Source of the DNA: Paenibacillus lentus
Lineage (GTDB): Bacteria > Bacillota > Bacilli > Paenibacillales > Paenibacillaceae
Direction of reading: 5' to 3'
NCBI RefSeq assembly: GCF_003931855.1
Contig: NZ_CP034248.1
Span: 1,860,001 to 1,924,000 of the forward strand
DNA length: 64,000 nt
Numbering within the stretch: the first letter of the stretch is position 1; each line of letters opens with the position of its first letter. The notes beneath the pieces are model-generated. The model was not told the origin of the DNA. It saw only the letters and a program-made list of their open reading frames with translations, and made no database searches. This document shows positions 25,849 to 36,832 of this stretch, in pieces. The translations under genes were made by a program, and so were the position numbers.

Positions 25849-27579
25849 TTGAAAAGTAAAAAAACGGCTCGCCCGAGGCGTAGACGTGGAGGGCGATTCA
25901 AGTGGTTTATGGTGTTTATACTGCTTGTGGCCGGTGCATACTGGGCGTCGTCTGAGCTATTGCCCAGTCGGGAGCATGCTGAACCAGACTGGAAAGGTAA
26001 GATGGATAAGCCGATTTTTGTGTCAGGCGAGGTGATGGAACTGCCCGCTTTGGGTAGCGGGGAAGGGTTGCAGCTTCCCTTTAGCGTAATTCAATCGGTG
26101 ATTGATCCTAATGTAAGATATGAAGAGGAAACGAAGTCAGTCATTCTTACTACGCAGCGGAAGCTAGTATTGATGAAGACGGACGACGTGAAGGGAAAGA
26201 TCAATAATAAGCCGGTGCAATTGCTGTTTGCCCCGATGGAGAGAGATGGTAATCTCTACTTGCCGACATATCTCTTGAAGGATTTATATGGTATTGAGGT
26301 TCACGAAGATAGCGGATCGGGTGCTGTTTTATTGTATCGGGCAGGCGAGTCAATTCAAATGGCGCACGTACAGTCCTCTAGCAAGAGGAAGGATGTCACG
26401 GTAACTATGCGTCAAGGCAACAGTATTCATACCCCGATTTTGGCGGAGATGAAGCCGGGAGAGAATCTGCGGATTTTGGACGAGGTTGATGATTGGTATT
26501 ATGCCCAATTAGATAACGGCTATGCCGGATATGTGAAAAAAAAGAATGTAGCGTTAGATGAGCTCGTGACCATTCCAGCCCTGGAAGAGCAGTCTATACC
26601 TCCAGCAAAGCAAAAATGGCAATCCAAAGTTGTCAATTTAACTTGGGAGGCCGTGTACAATGTTGCGCCCAAGCCTTCTTCGATCGGGGAAATGCCGGGT
26701 GTGAACGTCGTCAGTCCTACGTGGTTCTCGCTCGTGGATGGAAAAGGGAATGTCCAGAGCAAAGCTGATCGAGCTTATGTGAATTGGGCGCATGGCCGTG
26801 GCATGCAGGTATGGGGATTATTTAGCAATAGCTTTGAACCCGAAATCACTTCGGAATCCTTAGCAACTTTTGAACGACGCATGACTACCATTGTGCAAAT
26901 GCTGCATTACGCAAAACTATATGATTTAGACGGCATTAATATTGACTATGAGAATGTTCATACAAAGGATGGGGCTAATTTAACTCAATTTATGAGGGAG
27001 TTATGGCCGCTGGCACAGGAGCAGGGACTCGTAATTTCCATTGATGTGACTCCGAAGTCGAATAGTGAAATGTGGTCGGCGTTTTTGGATCGCAGGTCTT
27101 TGGCGGAGGTTACTGACTATTTAATTGTTATGGCATATGATGAGCATTGGGCTGCAAGTCCAGTATCGGGTTCAGTTTCCTCTCTGCCTTGGGCTCGCTC
27201 TTCGATGACGCGGATTATCGAGGAGGATGACGTGCCTCCTGGCAAGCTGATTCTGGGGATACCATTATATACGCGGGTCTGGACGGAGACGCAGGTGGAT
27301 GGATCTACGAAGGTAAAGTCGAAAGCGATCGGTATGAAAAAAGCTCAGGAGATCATTAAGGAGAAATCGCTGGAACCGAAACTATCCGAGGAAACGGGTC
27401 AGAATTACGTCGAGTATCGAGAAGATGGCGCTCTTCATCGGATTTGGCTGGAAGACAAGGACTCTTTGGCTCGGCGGGTCGAATTGGCCAAGTCGCTCAA
27501 GCTTGGGGGTATTGCAACGTGGAATCGGAGTTTTGCTTCGAGTGAGGCTTGGGACGTGCTTAGTAAAATCGCAGAATAA
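25849..27579 (+). CDS. GH18 family glycosidase with N-terminal anchor and SH3 domain
   Basis: A 576-residue secreted or membrane-anchored enzyme. A basic N-terminus (KKTARPRRRRGGRFKW) leads into one membrane helix. A copper-amine-oxidase-N-like beta domain (about residues 60-160), a bacterial SH3 domain (about 180-235, TMRQGNSIHTPILAEMKPGE) and a glycosyl hydrolase 18 domain (about 260-575) follow. The catalytic DxxDxDxE is seen as DLDGINIDYE. Family members in spore formers cut peptidoglycan or spore cortex. TTG 25849 is preferred, with GGAGG nine bases upstream. Confidence 0.88.
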   Translation: MKSKKTARPRRRRGGRFKWFMVFILLVAGAYWASSELLPSREHAEPDWKGKMDKPIFVSGEVMELPALGSGEGLQLPFSVIQSVIDPNVRYEEETKSVILTTQRKLVLMKTDDVKGKINNKPVQLLFAPMERDGNLYLPTYLLKDLYGIEVHEDSGSGAVLLYRAGESIQMAHVQSSSKRKDVTVTMRQGNSIHTPILAEMKPGENLRILDEVDDWYYAQLDNGYAGYVKKKNVALDELVTIPALEEQSIPPAKQKWQSKVVNLTWEAVYNVAPKPSSIGEMPGVNVVSPTWFSLVDGKGNVQSKADRAYVNWAHGRGMQVWGLFSNSFEPEITSESLATFERRMTTIVQMLHYAKLYDLDGINIDYENVHTKDGANLTQFMRELWPLAQEQGLVISIDVTPKSNSEMWSAFLDRRSLAEVTDYLIVMAYDEHWAASPVSGSVSSLPWARSSMTRIIEEDDVPPGKLILGIPLYTRVWTETQVDGSTKVKSKAIGMKKAQEIIKEKSLEPKLSEETGQNYVEYREDGALHRIWLEDKDSLARRVELAKSLKLGGIATWNRSFASSEAWDVLSKIAE

Positions 27580-27610
27580 TTGGTTGATAGCAGAGATTAT
27601 AGTGGGGAAT

Positions 27611-27643
27611 AAAAAGGCGGGCACCTAGGGTGCTCGCCTTTTT
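27611..27643. terminator. Bidirectional terminator between GH18 and ygzB
   Basis: A nearly perfect stem of about 15 bp (AAAAAGGCGGGCACC against GGTGCTCGCCTTTTT) around TAG, with A-rich and T-rich flanks, serving both convergent genes. Confidence 0.93.
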
Positions 27644-27644
27644 G

Positions 27645-28028
27645 TTAGGTTTCGGCTGAAGGTGCAGCGGCAGTTTTTTGCTGCTGTAATTGTTCGGCAG
27701 TAATATTTGCCCGATCCGGATCTAGCGTCAACATGGTTTTGCAGAACATGCAGCGATCTGTCTTGCCTAGCATTTTCGTCAATTTATGGCACTCTGGACA
27801 TTCTAGCTGAACCGCAGAGGTAGACAGCATGCCGGCGATGAAATAGATGGCCAGGCTTCCGAGCATAGCGATGAGTCCGATGACAAGTCCGATACCGGCA
27901 ACAACTTTGCCGGATTGTCCCCAGAAGACGACGCCTGCTGTGCCGAGAACCATCAGTCCCATTCCCAGCATAGTGAGGAGAAGGCCCCATAATCTGAATT
28001 CATTGATTTTGCTTGATTTGAAGAACAT
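27645..28028 (-). CDS. ygzB: YgzB (DUF2614, zinc-ribbon membrane protein)
   Basis: A 127-residue protein. Two membrane helices (about residues 14-35 and 42-68) precede a four-cysteine zinc ribbon (ECPECHK and DRCMFCKTML). The tail is polar, with glutamine and alanine runs. The start FFKSSKINEFR matches YgzB. ATG 28028 is chosen over a TTG at 28043 because the GAGG site is better spaced. ygzB follows perR in B. subtilis. Function is unknown. Confidence 0.9.
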   Translation of the reverse strand: MFFKSSKINEFRLWGLLLTMLGMGLMVLGTAGVVFWGQSGKVVAGIGLVIGLIAMLGSLAIYFIAGMLSTSAVQLECPECHKLTKMLGKTDRCMFCKTMLTLDPDRANITAEQLQQQKTAAAPSAET

Positions 28029-28153
28029 TTGAGCAAACCTCAATTCATGATTATTTTTTTAAAACGCTGCCGCAAAAAAAGCAGGAAACTTCAATATAGC
28101 GTAGAACTATATTATAACGAATTGGCGGGATAACGCCAAGGTAGGAGGATATC

Positions 28154-29047
28154 GTGGAACCTACTATTTATTCATTAGTCGATGAAGGTAGTGTCGGTCG
28201 TCAAGTACTAGGCGCTATCGGATACCGCCACAACGGTCGAGATTTTCACAGCTCGGCAATTTACGATTTTGAATTGGTTGTTATAACGGTATGCGAAGGA
28301 ATGAATGAAGCGGGAGTAGAAATCGAGCACTGCACGAATGGAGATATTCATTATCAATTGCTTTATATGGGGATCGAGGATTTGAAACGCTGGGTAATGG
28401 CCGGTGAGAACCGGGAAATTGTACAGTGTTTTTTACGTGGAGAAATCATTTGGGATGTTGAAGGAGAGTTAACTCGATTGCGTAATGAAATCATTGGTTT
28501 TGGAGATGATATCAGAGGACAGCGCAAGTTTATTGAGTTTGCTAAATTTCTAAAGATGTACATAGAAGCCAAGCGCTATACTCAAGATCGTGATTTCCTC
28601 GACGCTTACTATAATGTGCTACAGGCATTGAAGCATTATGCCAGAATTGAATTGATTGAACAGGGAATCTTGCCCGAAAATAGTGTATGGGAGCAGTTGC
28701 GTCCGTTGAACTCCGTCGTCTACAAGTTGTTTGATGAACTAACAGATAATAAGGAAACATTGGAGCAGCGGATTCAATTAGTACTGCTGGCTTGCGAATT
28801 TACGATTATGTCCAAAATGGCCGATTGTTGCTCCATATTGCTGCGTATTTTATCCAGCCGCAAAGAAGCTTGGAGCATTCAGGAGCTCCGACAACAGCCC
28901 GAATTAGAACATGTGCGGGAAGAAGTTCCGTTATTATTGAGAAAACTGGTGTATCATTCCCATGCATCTGAAGTAACCAGTGAGTCGAAGGGAAGCGCTG
29001 GAGAGGAACGCGAGATCAAGTATTTAGCGGAGAAATCCTTATTGTAG
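28154..29047 (+). CDS. ygxA: Nucleotidyltransferase-like protein YgxA
   Basis: A 297-residue protein matching YgxA, which precedes an rRNA operon in B. subtilis as here. It has a nucleotidyltransferase-like fold (Nucleotidyltransf-like N-terminus with the GYRHNGRDFHSSAIYDFELVV stretch) followed by an all-helical C-terminal domain. No clear catalytic GS-DxD motif was seen, so activity is uncertain. AGGAGGATATC precedes the start, which is given as ATG 28154 or the GTG next to it (GTGGAACC). The substrate is unknown. Confidence 0.8.
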   Translation: MEPTIYSLVDEGSVGRQVLGAIGYRHNGRDFHSSAIYDFELVVITVCEGMNEAGVEIEHCTNGDIHYQLLYMGIEDLKRWVMAGENREIVQCFLRGEIIWDVEGELTRLRNEIIGFGDDIRGQRKFIEFAKFLKMYIEAKRYTQDRDFLDAYYNVLQALKHYARIELIEQGILPENSVWEQLRPLNSVVYKLFDELTDNKETLEQRIQLVLLACEFTIMSKMADCCSILLRILSSRKEAWSIQELRQQPELEHVREEVPLLLRKLVYHSHASEVTSESKGSAGEEREIKYLAEKSLL

Positions 29048-29187
29048 TTAATTTCCAGATAAGTATTTATAAATATAGATTGACTCTTATGTATGATCTG
29101 TGTTAAATTAAATCTCGCCCCTTCAAGGCGGCAAGTTCAAAAATGGTATGCAGGATTCACCTGAAAAAAGATTTTAAAAAAAAGTTG

Positions 29188-29217
29188 TTGACTTAACTCG
29201 GGTGGTCGTGATATATT
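29188..29217 (+). promoter_or_regulatory. rRNA operon promoter
   Basis: TTGACT at 29188-29193 and TATATT at 29212-29217, 18 bases apart, preceded by a long A/T-rich UP-like tract (29168-29186). It lies 204 bases before the 16S start. The rest of 29048-29420 is leader sequence and one possible further promoter (TTGACT at 29090) without a clear -10. Confidence 0.75.
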
Positions 29218-29420
29218 ATAAGAGTCGCTGCTGAAACAACGGCGGCACACGAAATAAGGTTTGATCTTTGAAAACTGAACAACGAGTGAGCGGGTTTCAC
29301 GGAAGTGAAATCTAAAAATAGAGTCAGATGCAAATCTGATCTCGTCAGATTCAAAATGAGCAAGTCAAACACTTTGGATGGAACACCTCATCACCTTCGG
29401 GTATGAGCCTCCTTCCGATC

Positions 29421-30979
<1,559 letters not shown>

Positions 30980-31060
30980 TGGAGAATCGTTTCCTGCAAC
31001 GGAAACATTCAAATCAGGTTGACGAAAGTCGCCGATCCCTTTGCAGATGCAAAGAGGTAT

Positions 31061-31094
31061 ATGCTTTCGAAGTAGCTTTACTTCGTAAAGCTTT
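31061..31094 (+). repeat. 34-base hairpin element, copy A (16S-5S spacer)
   Basis: This 34-base segment matches 32087-32120 inside 23S at 29 of 34 positions. Four of the five differences are two pairs of compensatory changes in the stem (TT/AA here, AA/TT there). Two mutually exclusive hairpins are possible: CGAAGTA with TACTTCG, or AGCTTTAC with GTAAAGCT. Confidence 0.7.
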
Positions 31095-31139
31095 TAGCTC
31101 ACTCGTTGGTCAGTTTTGAGAGGTTAAGCCTCTTATGCG

Positions 31140-31256
31140 TTTGGTGATAATGGCGGAGGGGTTCCACGCGTACCCATCTCGAACACGACCGTTAAGCCCT
31201 CCAGCGCCGATGGTACTTGGACCGCAGGGTCCTGGGAGAGTAGGACGTCGCCAAGC
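31140..31256 (+). rRNA. 5S ribosomal RNA
   Basis: 117 bases from TTTGGTGATAATGGCGG to GACGTCGCCAAGC, with the loop A/B blocks CCCATCTCGAACACG and CAGCGCCGATGGTA. It is located right after the 16S processing stem and before tRNA-Ile. No other 5S is found after 23S in this window, so the gene order is 16S-5S-Ile-Ala-23S. Confidence 0.97.
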
Positions 31257-31282
31257 GCAGCCCATTTAATGGGTTGCCTTTT
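31257..31282 (+). terminator. Terminator-like hairpin after 5S
   Basis: A 9-bp stem (GCAGCCCAT against ATGGGTTGC) with a TTA loop is followed by CTTTT and, after TAAATTTAACA, by seven T residues (31293-31299). It looks like a terminator inside the rRNA operon, but it could be an RNA processing stem. Confidence 0.5.
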
Positions 31283-31299
31283 AAATTTAACATTTTTTT

Positions 31300-31377
<78 letters not shown>

Positions 31378-31420
31378 ACAACTCCATATTTGCTTATACG
31401 TACTTATTGGAGTGGCGTAT

Positions 31421-31496
31421 GGGGCCATAGCTCAGCTGGGAGAGCGCCTGCCTTGCAAGCAGGAGGTCAGCGGTTCGATCCCGCTTGGCTCCACCA
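31421..31496 (+). tRNA. tRNA-Ala (TGC)
   Basis: 76 bases. Acceptor GGGGCCA with TGGCTCC, anticodon TGC in GCCTTGCAAGC, CCA encoded. Follows tRNA-Ile in the 16S-23S spacer, as in most Bacillales. Confidence 0.98.
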
Positions 31497-31849
31497 TATC
31501 TTTTCCATAACTTGCCGCTTGATTGGTGATTGTGGATTTGATAAGATAGTCTTCCGCCAGTCAAATGGCGAAGAAACTTGATCCTTGAAAACTGGATATA
31601 CGAAACGAAATTTGCGTTTTAGAAACAATCCTTTTCTGATGAATTTAAATAAGCTGCAAAGCCAAATTTAAATTCATCATAGCTGAACTTGTGTCAAGTG
31701 ATTGACCAAGGAAGTGAATAAAGGTAGTGATACTAGCGAACGTTTTGGGATAGGCGATCCTTTGTGAGTTGATTTCTTCCTTATATGAATTTATAAGATC
31801 AAGAAATCAAGGAGCAACAGAGCGAATAGCCCAAAATGCGAGCGATTAT
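31497..31849 (+). other. Spacer before 23S with processing stems
   Basis: This 353-base spacer holds no gene. It holds the 5' arm of the 23S processing stem (31577-31618), which pairs with 35083-35126. A 13-bp perfect inverted repeat follows (GATGAATTTAAAT at 31638, ATTTAAATTCATC at 31666). Then comes a longer fold with TTGATTTCTT (31769) against AAGAAATCAA (31801), flanked by pairing of GTTTTGGG with CCCAAAA. Confidence 0.7.
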
Positions 31850-32086
31850 GGTTAAGCTACTAAGAGCACACGGAGGATGCCTAGGCGCTAGGAGCCGACG
31901 AAGGACGTGGCGAACAACGAAACTGCCTCGGGGAGCTGTAAGCAAGCTTTGATCCGGGGGTGTCCGAATGGGGAAACCCGGCTGTGGTCATACGCAGTCA
32001 CTCACATCTGAATACATAGGGTGTGAAGAGGCATACCAGGGGAACTGAAACATCTAAGTACCCTGAGGAAGAGAAAACAAATGCGA

Positions 32087-32120
32087 ATGCTTACGAAGTA
32101 GCAATACTTCGTATTGCTTT
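32087..32120 (+). repeat. 34-base hairpin element, copy B (inside 23S)
   Basis: Inserted hairpin in the 5' domain of 23S, where B. subtilis has only a few bases. It carries TACGAAGTA at 32092-32100 and TACTTCGTA at 32105-32113, a perfect 9-bp stem. It matches copy A at 31061-31094 with 29 identities of 34 and compensatory changes. Confidence 0.7.
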
Positions 32121-33009
32121 CAAGTGATTCCGTCAGTAGCGGCGAGCGAACGCGGAACAGCCTAAACCAGAGAGCTTGCTCTCTGGGGTTGTGGGACGTC
32201 TCACATGGAGTTACAAAGGAACTGATTAGACGAACAGGTCTGGAAAGGCCGGCCATAGAAGGTAAAAGCCCTGTAATCGAAAGTCTGTTCCCTCCGAGAC
32301 GGATCCCGAGTAGTGCGGGGCACGTGAAACCCCGTATGAATCTGCCAGGACCATCTGGTAAGGCTAAATACTCCCTAGCGACCGATAGTGAAGCAGTACC
32401 GTGAGGGAAAGGTGAAAAGCACCCCGGAAGGGGAGTGAAAAAGAACCTGAAACCGTGTGCTTACAAGAAGTCAGAGCCCTATGTGGAAACTTGTTTCCGC
32501 ACGGGTGATGGCGTGCCTTTTGTAGAATGAACCGGCGAGTTACGTTCCCGTGCAAGGTTAAGGTGAAGAGCCGAAGCCGCAGCGAAAGCGAGTCTGAATA
32601 GGGCGATTTAGTACGTGGACGTAGACCCGAAACCGGGTGATCTACCCCTGTCCAGGGTGAAGGTGCGGTAACACGCACTGGAGGCCCGAACCCACGTATG
32701 TTGAAAAATGCGGGGATGAGGTGGGGGTAGCGGAGAAATACCAATCGAACTCGGAGATAGCTGGTTCTCCCCGAAATAGCTTTAGGGCTAGCCTCGGTGG
32801 GACAGTCGTGGAGGTAGAGCACTGATTGGGTGCGGGGCCCGCCAAGGGTTACCAAGCTCAGTCAAACTCCGAATGCCATAGACTGATTAACCGGGAGTCA
32901 GACAGTGAGTGCTAAGATCCATTGTCAAGAGGGAAACAGCCCAGACCATCAGCTAAGGTCCCCAAGTGTGTGTTAAGTGGGAAAGGATGTGGAGTTGCAC
33001 AGACAACCA

Positions 33010-33071
<62 letters not shown>

Positions 33072-33120
33072 TCTGCGCCGAAAATGTAACGGGGCTAAAC
33101 ACACCACCGAAGCTATGGCT

Positions 33121-33263
33121 TGAATCGACTTCACTGCTTCTTTGAAGCGGTGGATACTACGAGACATTTTTGCCGAAAGCAACCTTTGAAATGGTTCATG
33201 GGTTTCGGCCAAATGCTCCAGGGGTTAAACCGATCACTTCGAAGCTGGAGTGAAGTCGATTCA
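33121..33263 (+). other. Intervening sequence in 23S rRNA (helix 45 region)
   Basis: A short hairpin (TTGACACTTCGGTGTCAG in B. subtilis) is replaced by about 143 bases. The outer 15-bp stem is perfect: TGAATCGACTTCACT (33121-33135) with AGTGAAGTCGATTCA (33249-33263). GCTTC and GAAGC extend it past a three-base bulge. A further internal hairpin (GCCGAAA with TTTCGGC) is seen. It resembles the intervening sequences that RNase III excises from 23S rRNA in other bacteria. Confidence 0.85.
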
Positions 33264-33970
33264 GGGGTAGGGGAGCGTTGTATGTGGATTGAAGTTGGAC
33301 CGGGAGGACTGGTGGACTGCATACAAGTGAGAATGCCGGTATGAGTAACGAAAAGATCAGTGAGAATCTGATCCGCCGAAAGCCCAAGGTTTCCTGAGGA
33401 AGGTTCGTCCGCTCAGGGTAAGTCGGGACCTAAGGCGAGGCCGAAAGGCGTAGTCGAAGGACAACAGGTTGAAATTCCTGTACCACCGTAATCCGCTATG
33501 AGCGATGGGGTGACGCAGTAGGGTAGTGACGCGAGCGGATGGATGCTCGTCCAAGCAGTGAGGCTGATGTGTAGGCAAATCCGCACATCGTTAAGGCTGG
33601 GCTGTGATGGGGAGGGAAAATTTACAGTACCGAAGGTCATGATCTCACACTGCCGAGAAAAGCCTCTAGCCAGGAGAAGGTGCCCGTACCGCAAACCGAC
33701 ACAGGTAGGCGAGAAGAGAATTCTAAGGCGCGCGGAAGAACTCTCGTTAAGGAACTCGGCAAAATGACCCCGTAACTTTGGGAGAAGGGGTGCCCCGGTA
33801 GTGTGAATAGCACGAGGGGGCCGCAGTGAAAAGGCCCAAGCGACTGTTTAGCAAAAACACAGGTCTGTGCGAAGCCGTAAGGCGAAGTATACGGGCTGAC
33901 GCCTGCCCGGTGCTGGAAGGTTAAGGGGAGCGGTTAGGGAGCAATCCCGAAGCTGTGAACCGAAGCCCCA

Positions 33971-34021
<51 letters not shown>

Positions 34022-34304
34022 AGGTAAATTCTGACCCGCACGAATGGCGTAACGACTTGGGCGCTGTCTCAACGAGAGATCCGGTGAAATTTTAATACCT
34101 GTGAAGATGCAGGTTACCCGCGACAAGACGGAAAGACCCCATGGAGCTTTACTACAGCTTGATATTGAACTTTGATGCGATTTGTACAGGATAGGTGGGA
34201 GCCTAGGAATCCGGAGCGCCAGCTTCGGTGGAGGCATCGTTGGGATACCACCCTGATCGTATCGAAGTTCTAACCTAGGACCGTGATCCGGTTCGGGGAC
34301 AGTG

Positions 34305-34359
<55 letters not shown>

Positions 34360-34548
34360 CAAGGTTCCCTCAGAATGGTTGGAAATCATTCGCAGAGTGC
34401 AAAGGCAAAAGGGAGCTTGACTGCGAGACTGACAAGTCGAGCAGGGACGAAAGTCGGGCTTAGTGATCCGGTGGTACCGCATGGAAGGGCCATCGCTCAA
34501 CGGATAAAAGCTACCCTGGGGATAACAGGCTTATCTCCCCCAAGAGTC

Positions 34549-34690
<142 letters not shown>

Positions 34691-34716
34691 TGTCGTGGGC
34701 GTAGGAAATTTGAGAG

Positions 34717-34751
<35 letters not shown>

Positions 34752-34965
34752 CACCGCTGGTGCACCAGTTGTTCCGCCAGGAGCATAGCTGGGTAGCTAC
34801 GTGCGGATGGGATAAACGCTGAAAGCATCTAAGCGTGAAGCCCTCCTCAAGATGAGATTTCCCAATTAGTAAGACCCCTTGAAGACGACGAGGTTGATAG
34901 GCCTGAGGTGGAAGTGCAGCAATGTATGGAGCTGACAGGTACTAATCGGTCGAGGGCTTATCCAA

Positions 34966-35143
34966 ACTTTACCCCAAAAAGTGAAGCGGAGGCTTCGAAG
35001 AGTATACCGAATACTGAAGGTTTGCAAAGCAAACTACTTCGGAAGGATAAACTTCGGGGGCCCCGGTGAACCAAGTAAGGGCTAACACGCAAATGAAGTT
35101 TCGTATCCAGTTTTCAAGCGATCAAGCTTGAGGTGAATATTGT
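34966..35143 (+). other. Spacer after 23S
   Basis: 178 bases without a gene. It has several small hairpins and the 3' arm of the 23S processing stem at 35083-35126, pairing with 31577-31618. No 5S rRNA is present here, although this is its usual position. Confidence 0.75.
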
Positions 35144-35219
35144 TCCCTGATAGCTCAGTCGGTAGAGCACTCGACTGTTAATCGAGTTGTCACAGGTTCG
35201 AGTCCTGTTCGGGGAGCCA
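35144..35219 (+). tRNA. tRNA-Asn (GTT)
   Basis: 76 bases, acceptor TCCCTGA with TCGGGGA, anticodon GTT in CGACTGTTAATCG, CCA encoded. First of 16 tRNA genes after 23S. Confidence 0.97.
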
Positions 35220-35222
35220 TAT

Positions 35223-35314
35223 GGAGAGGTGTCCGAGTTGGCCGAAGGAGCACGATTGGAAATCGTGTAGGCGTCACAAGCGTCTCGAGGGTTCGAATCC
35301 CTCTCTCTCCGCCA
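35223..35314 (+). tRNA. tRNA-Ser (GGA)
   Basis: 92 bases with a long variable arm; anticodon GGA in CGATTGGAAATCG, CCA encoded. It starts three bases after tRNA-Asn. Confidence 0.97.
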
Positions 35315-35352
35315 TTATTTATTTAAGTATTATTGAAATGTGATACATATAT

Positions 35353-35427
35353 GGCCCGTTGGTCAAGGGGTTAAGACACCTCCCTTTCACGGAGGTAACA
35401 GGGGTTCGAATCCCCTACGGGTCACCA
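35353..35427 (+). tRNA. tRNA-Glu (TTC)
   Basis: 75 bases, acceptor GGCCCGT with ACGGGTC, anticodon TTC in CCCTTTCACGG, CCA encoded. Charged Glu-tRNA is also the GatCAB starting point for tRNA-Gln. Confidence 0.97.
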
Positions 35428-35529
35428 CTTTCTTTAATACTACGGATAAAGTATGAGAAATAACGAGTACCATAAAAATAACTTGATTTCTAGATGGGTT
35501 ATATGGTACAATAGAAATTGTCTTTCCTT

Positions 35530-35605
35530 GGAGGCTTAGCTCAGCTGGGAGAGCATCTGCCTTACAAGCAGAGGGTCAGCGGTTCGATCCCGTTAGCCTC
35601 CACCA
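35530..35605 (+). tRNA. tRNA-Val (TAC)
   Basis: 76 bases, acceptor GGAGGCT with AGCCTCC, anticodon TAC in GCCTTACAAGC, CCA encoded. The 102-base gap before it is AT-rich and holds no gene. Confidence 0.97.
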
Positions 35606-35622
35606 TATAATTTTATAACTGA

Positions 35623-35696
<74 letters not shown>

Positions 35697-35712
35697 TTGT
35701 ATTACCTAGTGT

Positions 35713-35789
35713 GGAGCCGTGGTGTAGAGGCCTAACATGCCTGCCTGTCACGCAGGAGATCGCGGGTTCGAATCCCGTCGGCTCCGCCA
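35713..35789 (+). tRNA. tRNA-Asp (GTC)
   Basis: 77 bases, acceptor GGAGCCG with CGGCTCC, anticodon GTC in GCCTGTCACGC, CCA encoded. Confidence 0.97.
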
Positions 35790-35912
35790 TTAACTTCCTT
35801 GAATAAAGGATCAGAATCCGTTAAGGATTCGCAAGCTTGGCTCTGGAAACTGTCACTCTAATGAGCTGATCGCAGCGGAATAGGTGAAGGATCCAAGGGA
35901 ACTATCCTATAT

Positions 35913-35988
<76 letters not shown>

Positions 35989-36003
35989 TTGATAATTGAA
36001 AAT

Positions 36004-36079
<76 letters not shown>

Positions 36080-36082
36080 CAT

Positions 36083-36168
36083 GGAGGCTTAGCGAAGTGG
36101 CCAAACGCAGCAGACTGTAAATCTGTTCTCGTACGAGTTCGGTGGTTCGAATCCATCAGCCTCCACCA
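36083..36168 (+). tRNA. tRNA-Tyr (GTA)
   Basis: 86 bases with a long variable arm, anticodon GTA in AGACTGTAAATCT, CCA encoded. Confidence 0.97.
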
Positions 36169-36178
36169 GTTTTACCAT

Positions 36179-36252
36179 AGGGGCATAGTTTAAAGGTAGA
36201 ACAGCGGTCTCCAAAACCGTTAGTGTGGGTTCAATTCCTGCTGCCCCTGCCA
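36179..36252 (+). tRNA. tRNA-Trp (CCA)
   Basis: 74 bases, acceptor AGGGGCA with TGCCCCT, anticodon CCA in GGTCTCCAAAACC, 3' CCA encoded. Confidence 0.97.
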
Positions 36253-36279
36253 GTTCTACAATATCATACTTTTATTATG

Positions 36280-36355
36280 GCGGTCGTGGCGAAGGGGTTA
36301 ACGCACCGGATTGTGGCTCCGGCATTCGTGGGTTCAAGTCCCATCGATCGCCCCA
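36280..36355 (+). tRNA. tRNA-His (GTG)
   Basis: 76 bases, acceptor GCGGTCG with CGATCGC, anticodon GTG in GGATTGTGGCTCC, CCA encoded. The G at 36279 is the expected G-1, facing C73. Confidence 0.97.
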
Positions 36356-36378
36356 TTTTCATCTAAAAAATCATATAT

Positions 36379-36454
36379 TGGGGATTAGCCAAGCGGTAAG
36401 GCAACGGACTTTGACTCCGTCATTCCATAGGTTCGAATCCTATATCCCCAGCCA
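36379..36454 (+). tRNA. tRNA-Gln (TTG)
   Basis: 76 bases, acceptor TGGGGAT with ATCCCCA, anticodon TTG in GGACTTTGACTCC, CCA encoded. It is the substrate of GatCAB encoded in this window. Confidence 0.97.
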
Positions 36455-36460
36455 TATGTT

Positions 36461-36535
36461 GCGGACGTGGCTCAGCGGTAGAGCATCGCCTTGCCAAGGC
36501 GAGGGTCGCGGGTTCGATTCCCGTCGTCCGCTCCA
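36461..36535 (+). tRNA. tRNA-Gly (GCC)
   Basis: 75 bases, acceptor GCGGACG with CGTCCGC, anticodon GCC in GCCTTGCCAAGGC, CCA encoded. Confidence 0.97.
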
Positions 36536-36546
36536 TTTATATATAT

Positions 36547-36620
36547 GGCGCCATAGCCAAGTGGTAAGGCACAGCTCTGCAAAAGCTTTATCCCCAGTTC
36601 GAGTCTGGGTGGCGCCTCCA
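36547..36620 (+). tRNA. tRNA-Cys (GCA)
   Basis: 74 bases, acceptor GGCGCCA with TGGCGCC, anticodon GCA in AGCTCTGCAAAAGCT, CCA encoded. Confidence 0.96.
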
Positions 36621-36630
36621 TTATTACTCT

Positions 36631-36716
36631 GCGGGAGTGGCGGAATCGGCAGACGCACAGGACTTAAAATCCTGCGGTAGGTTACTACCGTACCAGTTCA
36701 AGTCTGGTCTTCCGCA
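36631..36716 (+). tRNA. tRNA-Leu (TAA)
   Basis: 86 bases with a long variable arm, acceptor GCGGGAG with CTTCCGC, anticodon TAA in GGACTTAAAATCC. CCA is not encoded. Confidence 0.96.
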
Positions 36717-36742
36717 CTTGTATTGAGTTGAAGTTACACTAT

Positions 36743-36824
36743 GCCGATGTGGTGGAATTGGCAGACACGCCGCACTCAAAATGCGGTGCCGAGAGGCTTG
36801 CCGGTTCGAGTCCGGCCATCGGTA
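36743..36824 (+). tRNA. tRNA-Leu (CAA)
   Basis: 82 bases with a variable arm, acceptor GCCGATG with CATCGGT (G1-U72 wobble), anticodon CAA in GCACTCAAAATGC. CCA is not encoded. It is the last tRNA of the cluster. Confidence 0.95.
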
Positions 36825-36832
36825 TTATGAAT

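Noticed and set aside
36179..36824. Phage attachment site or integrated element in the tRNA cluster
   Set aside because: No integrase, no direct repeat of a tRNA 3' end and no foreign genes follow the cluster.
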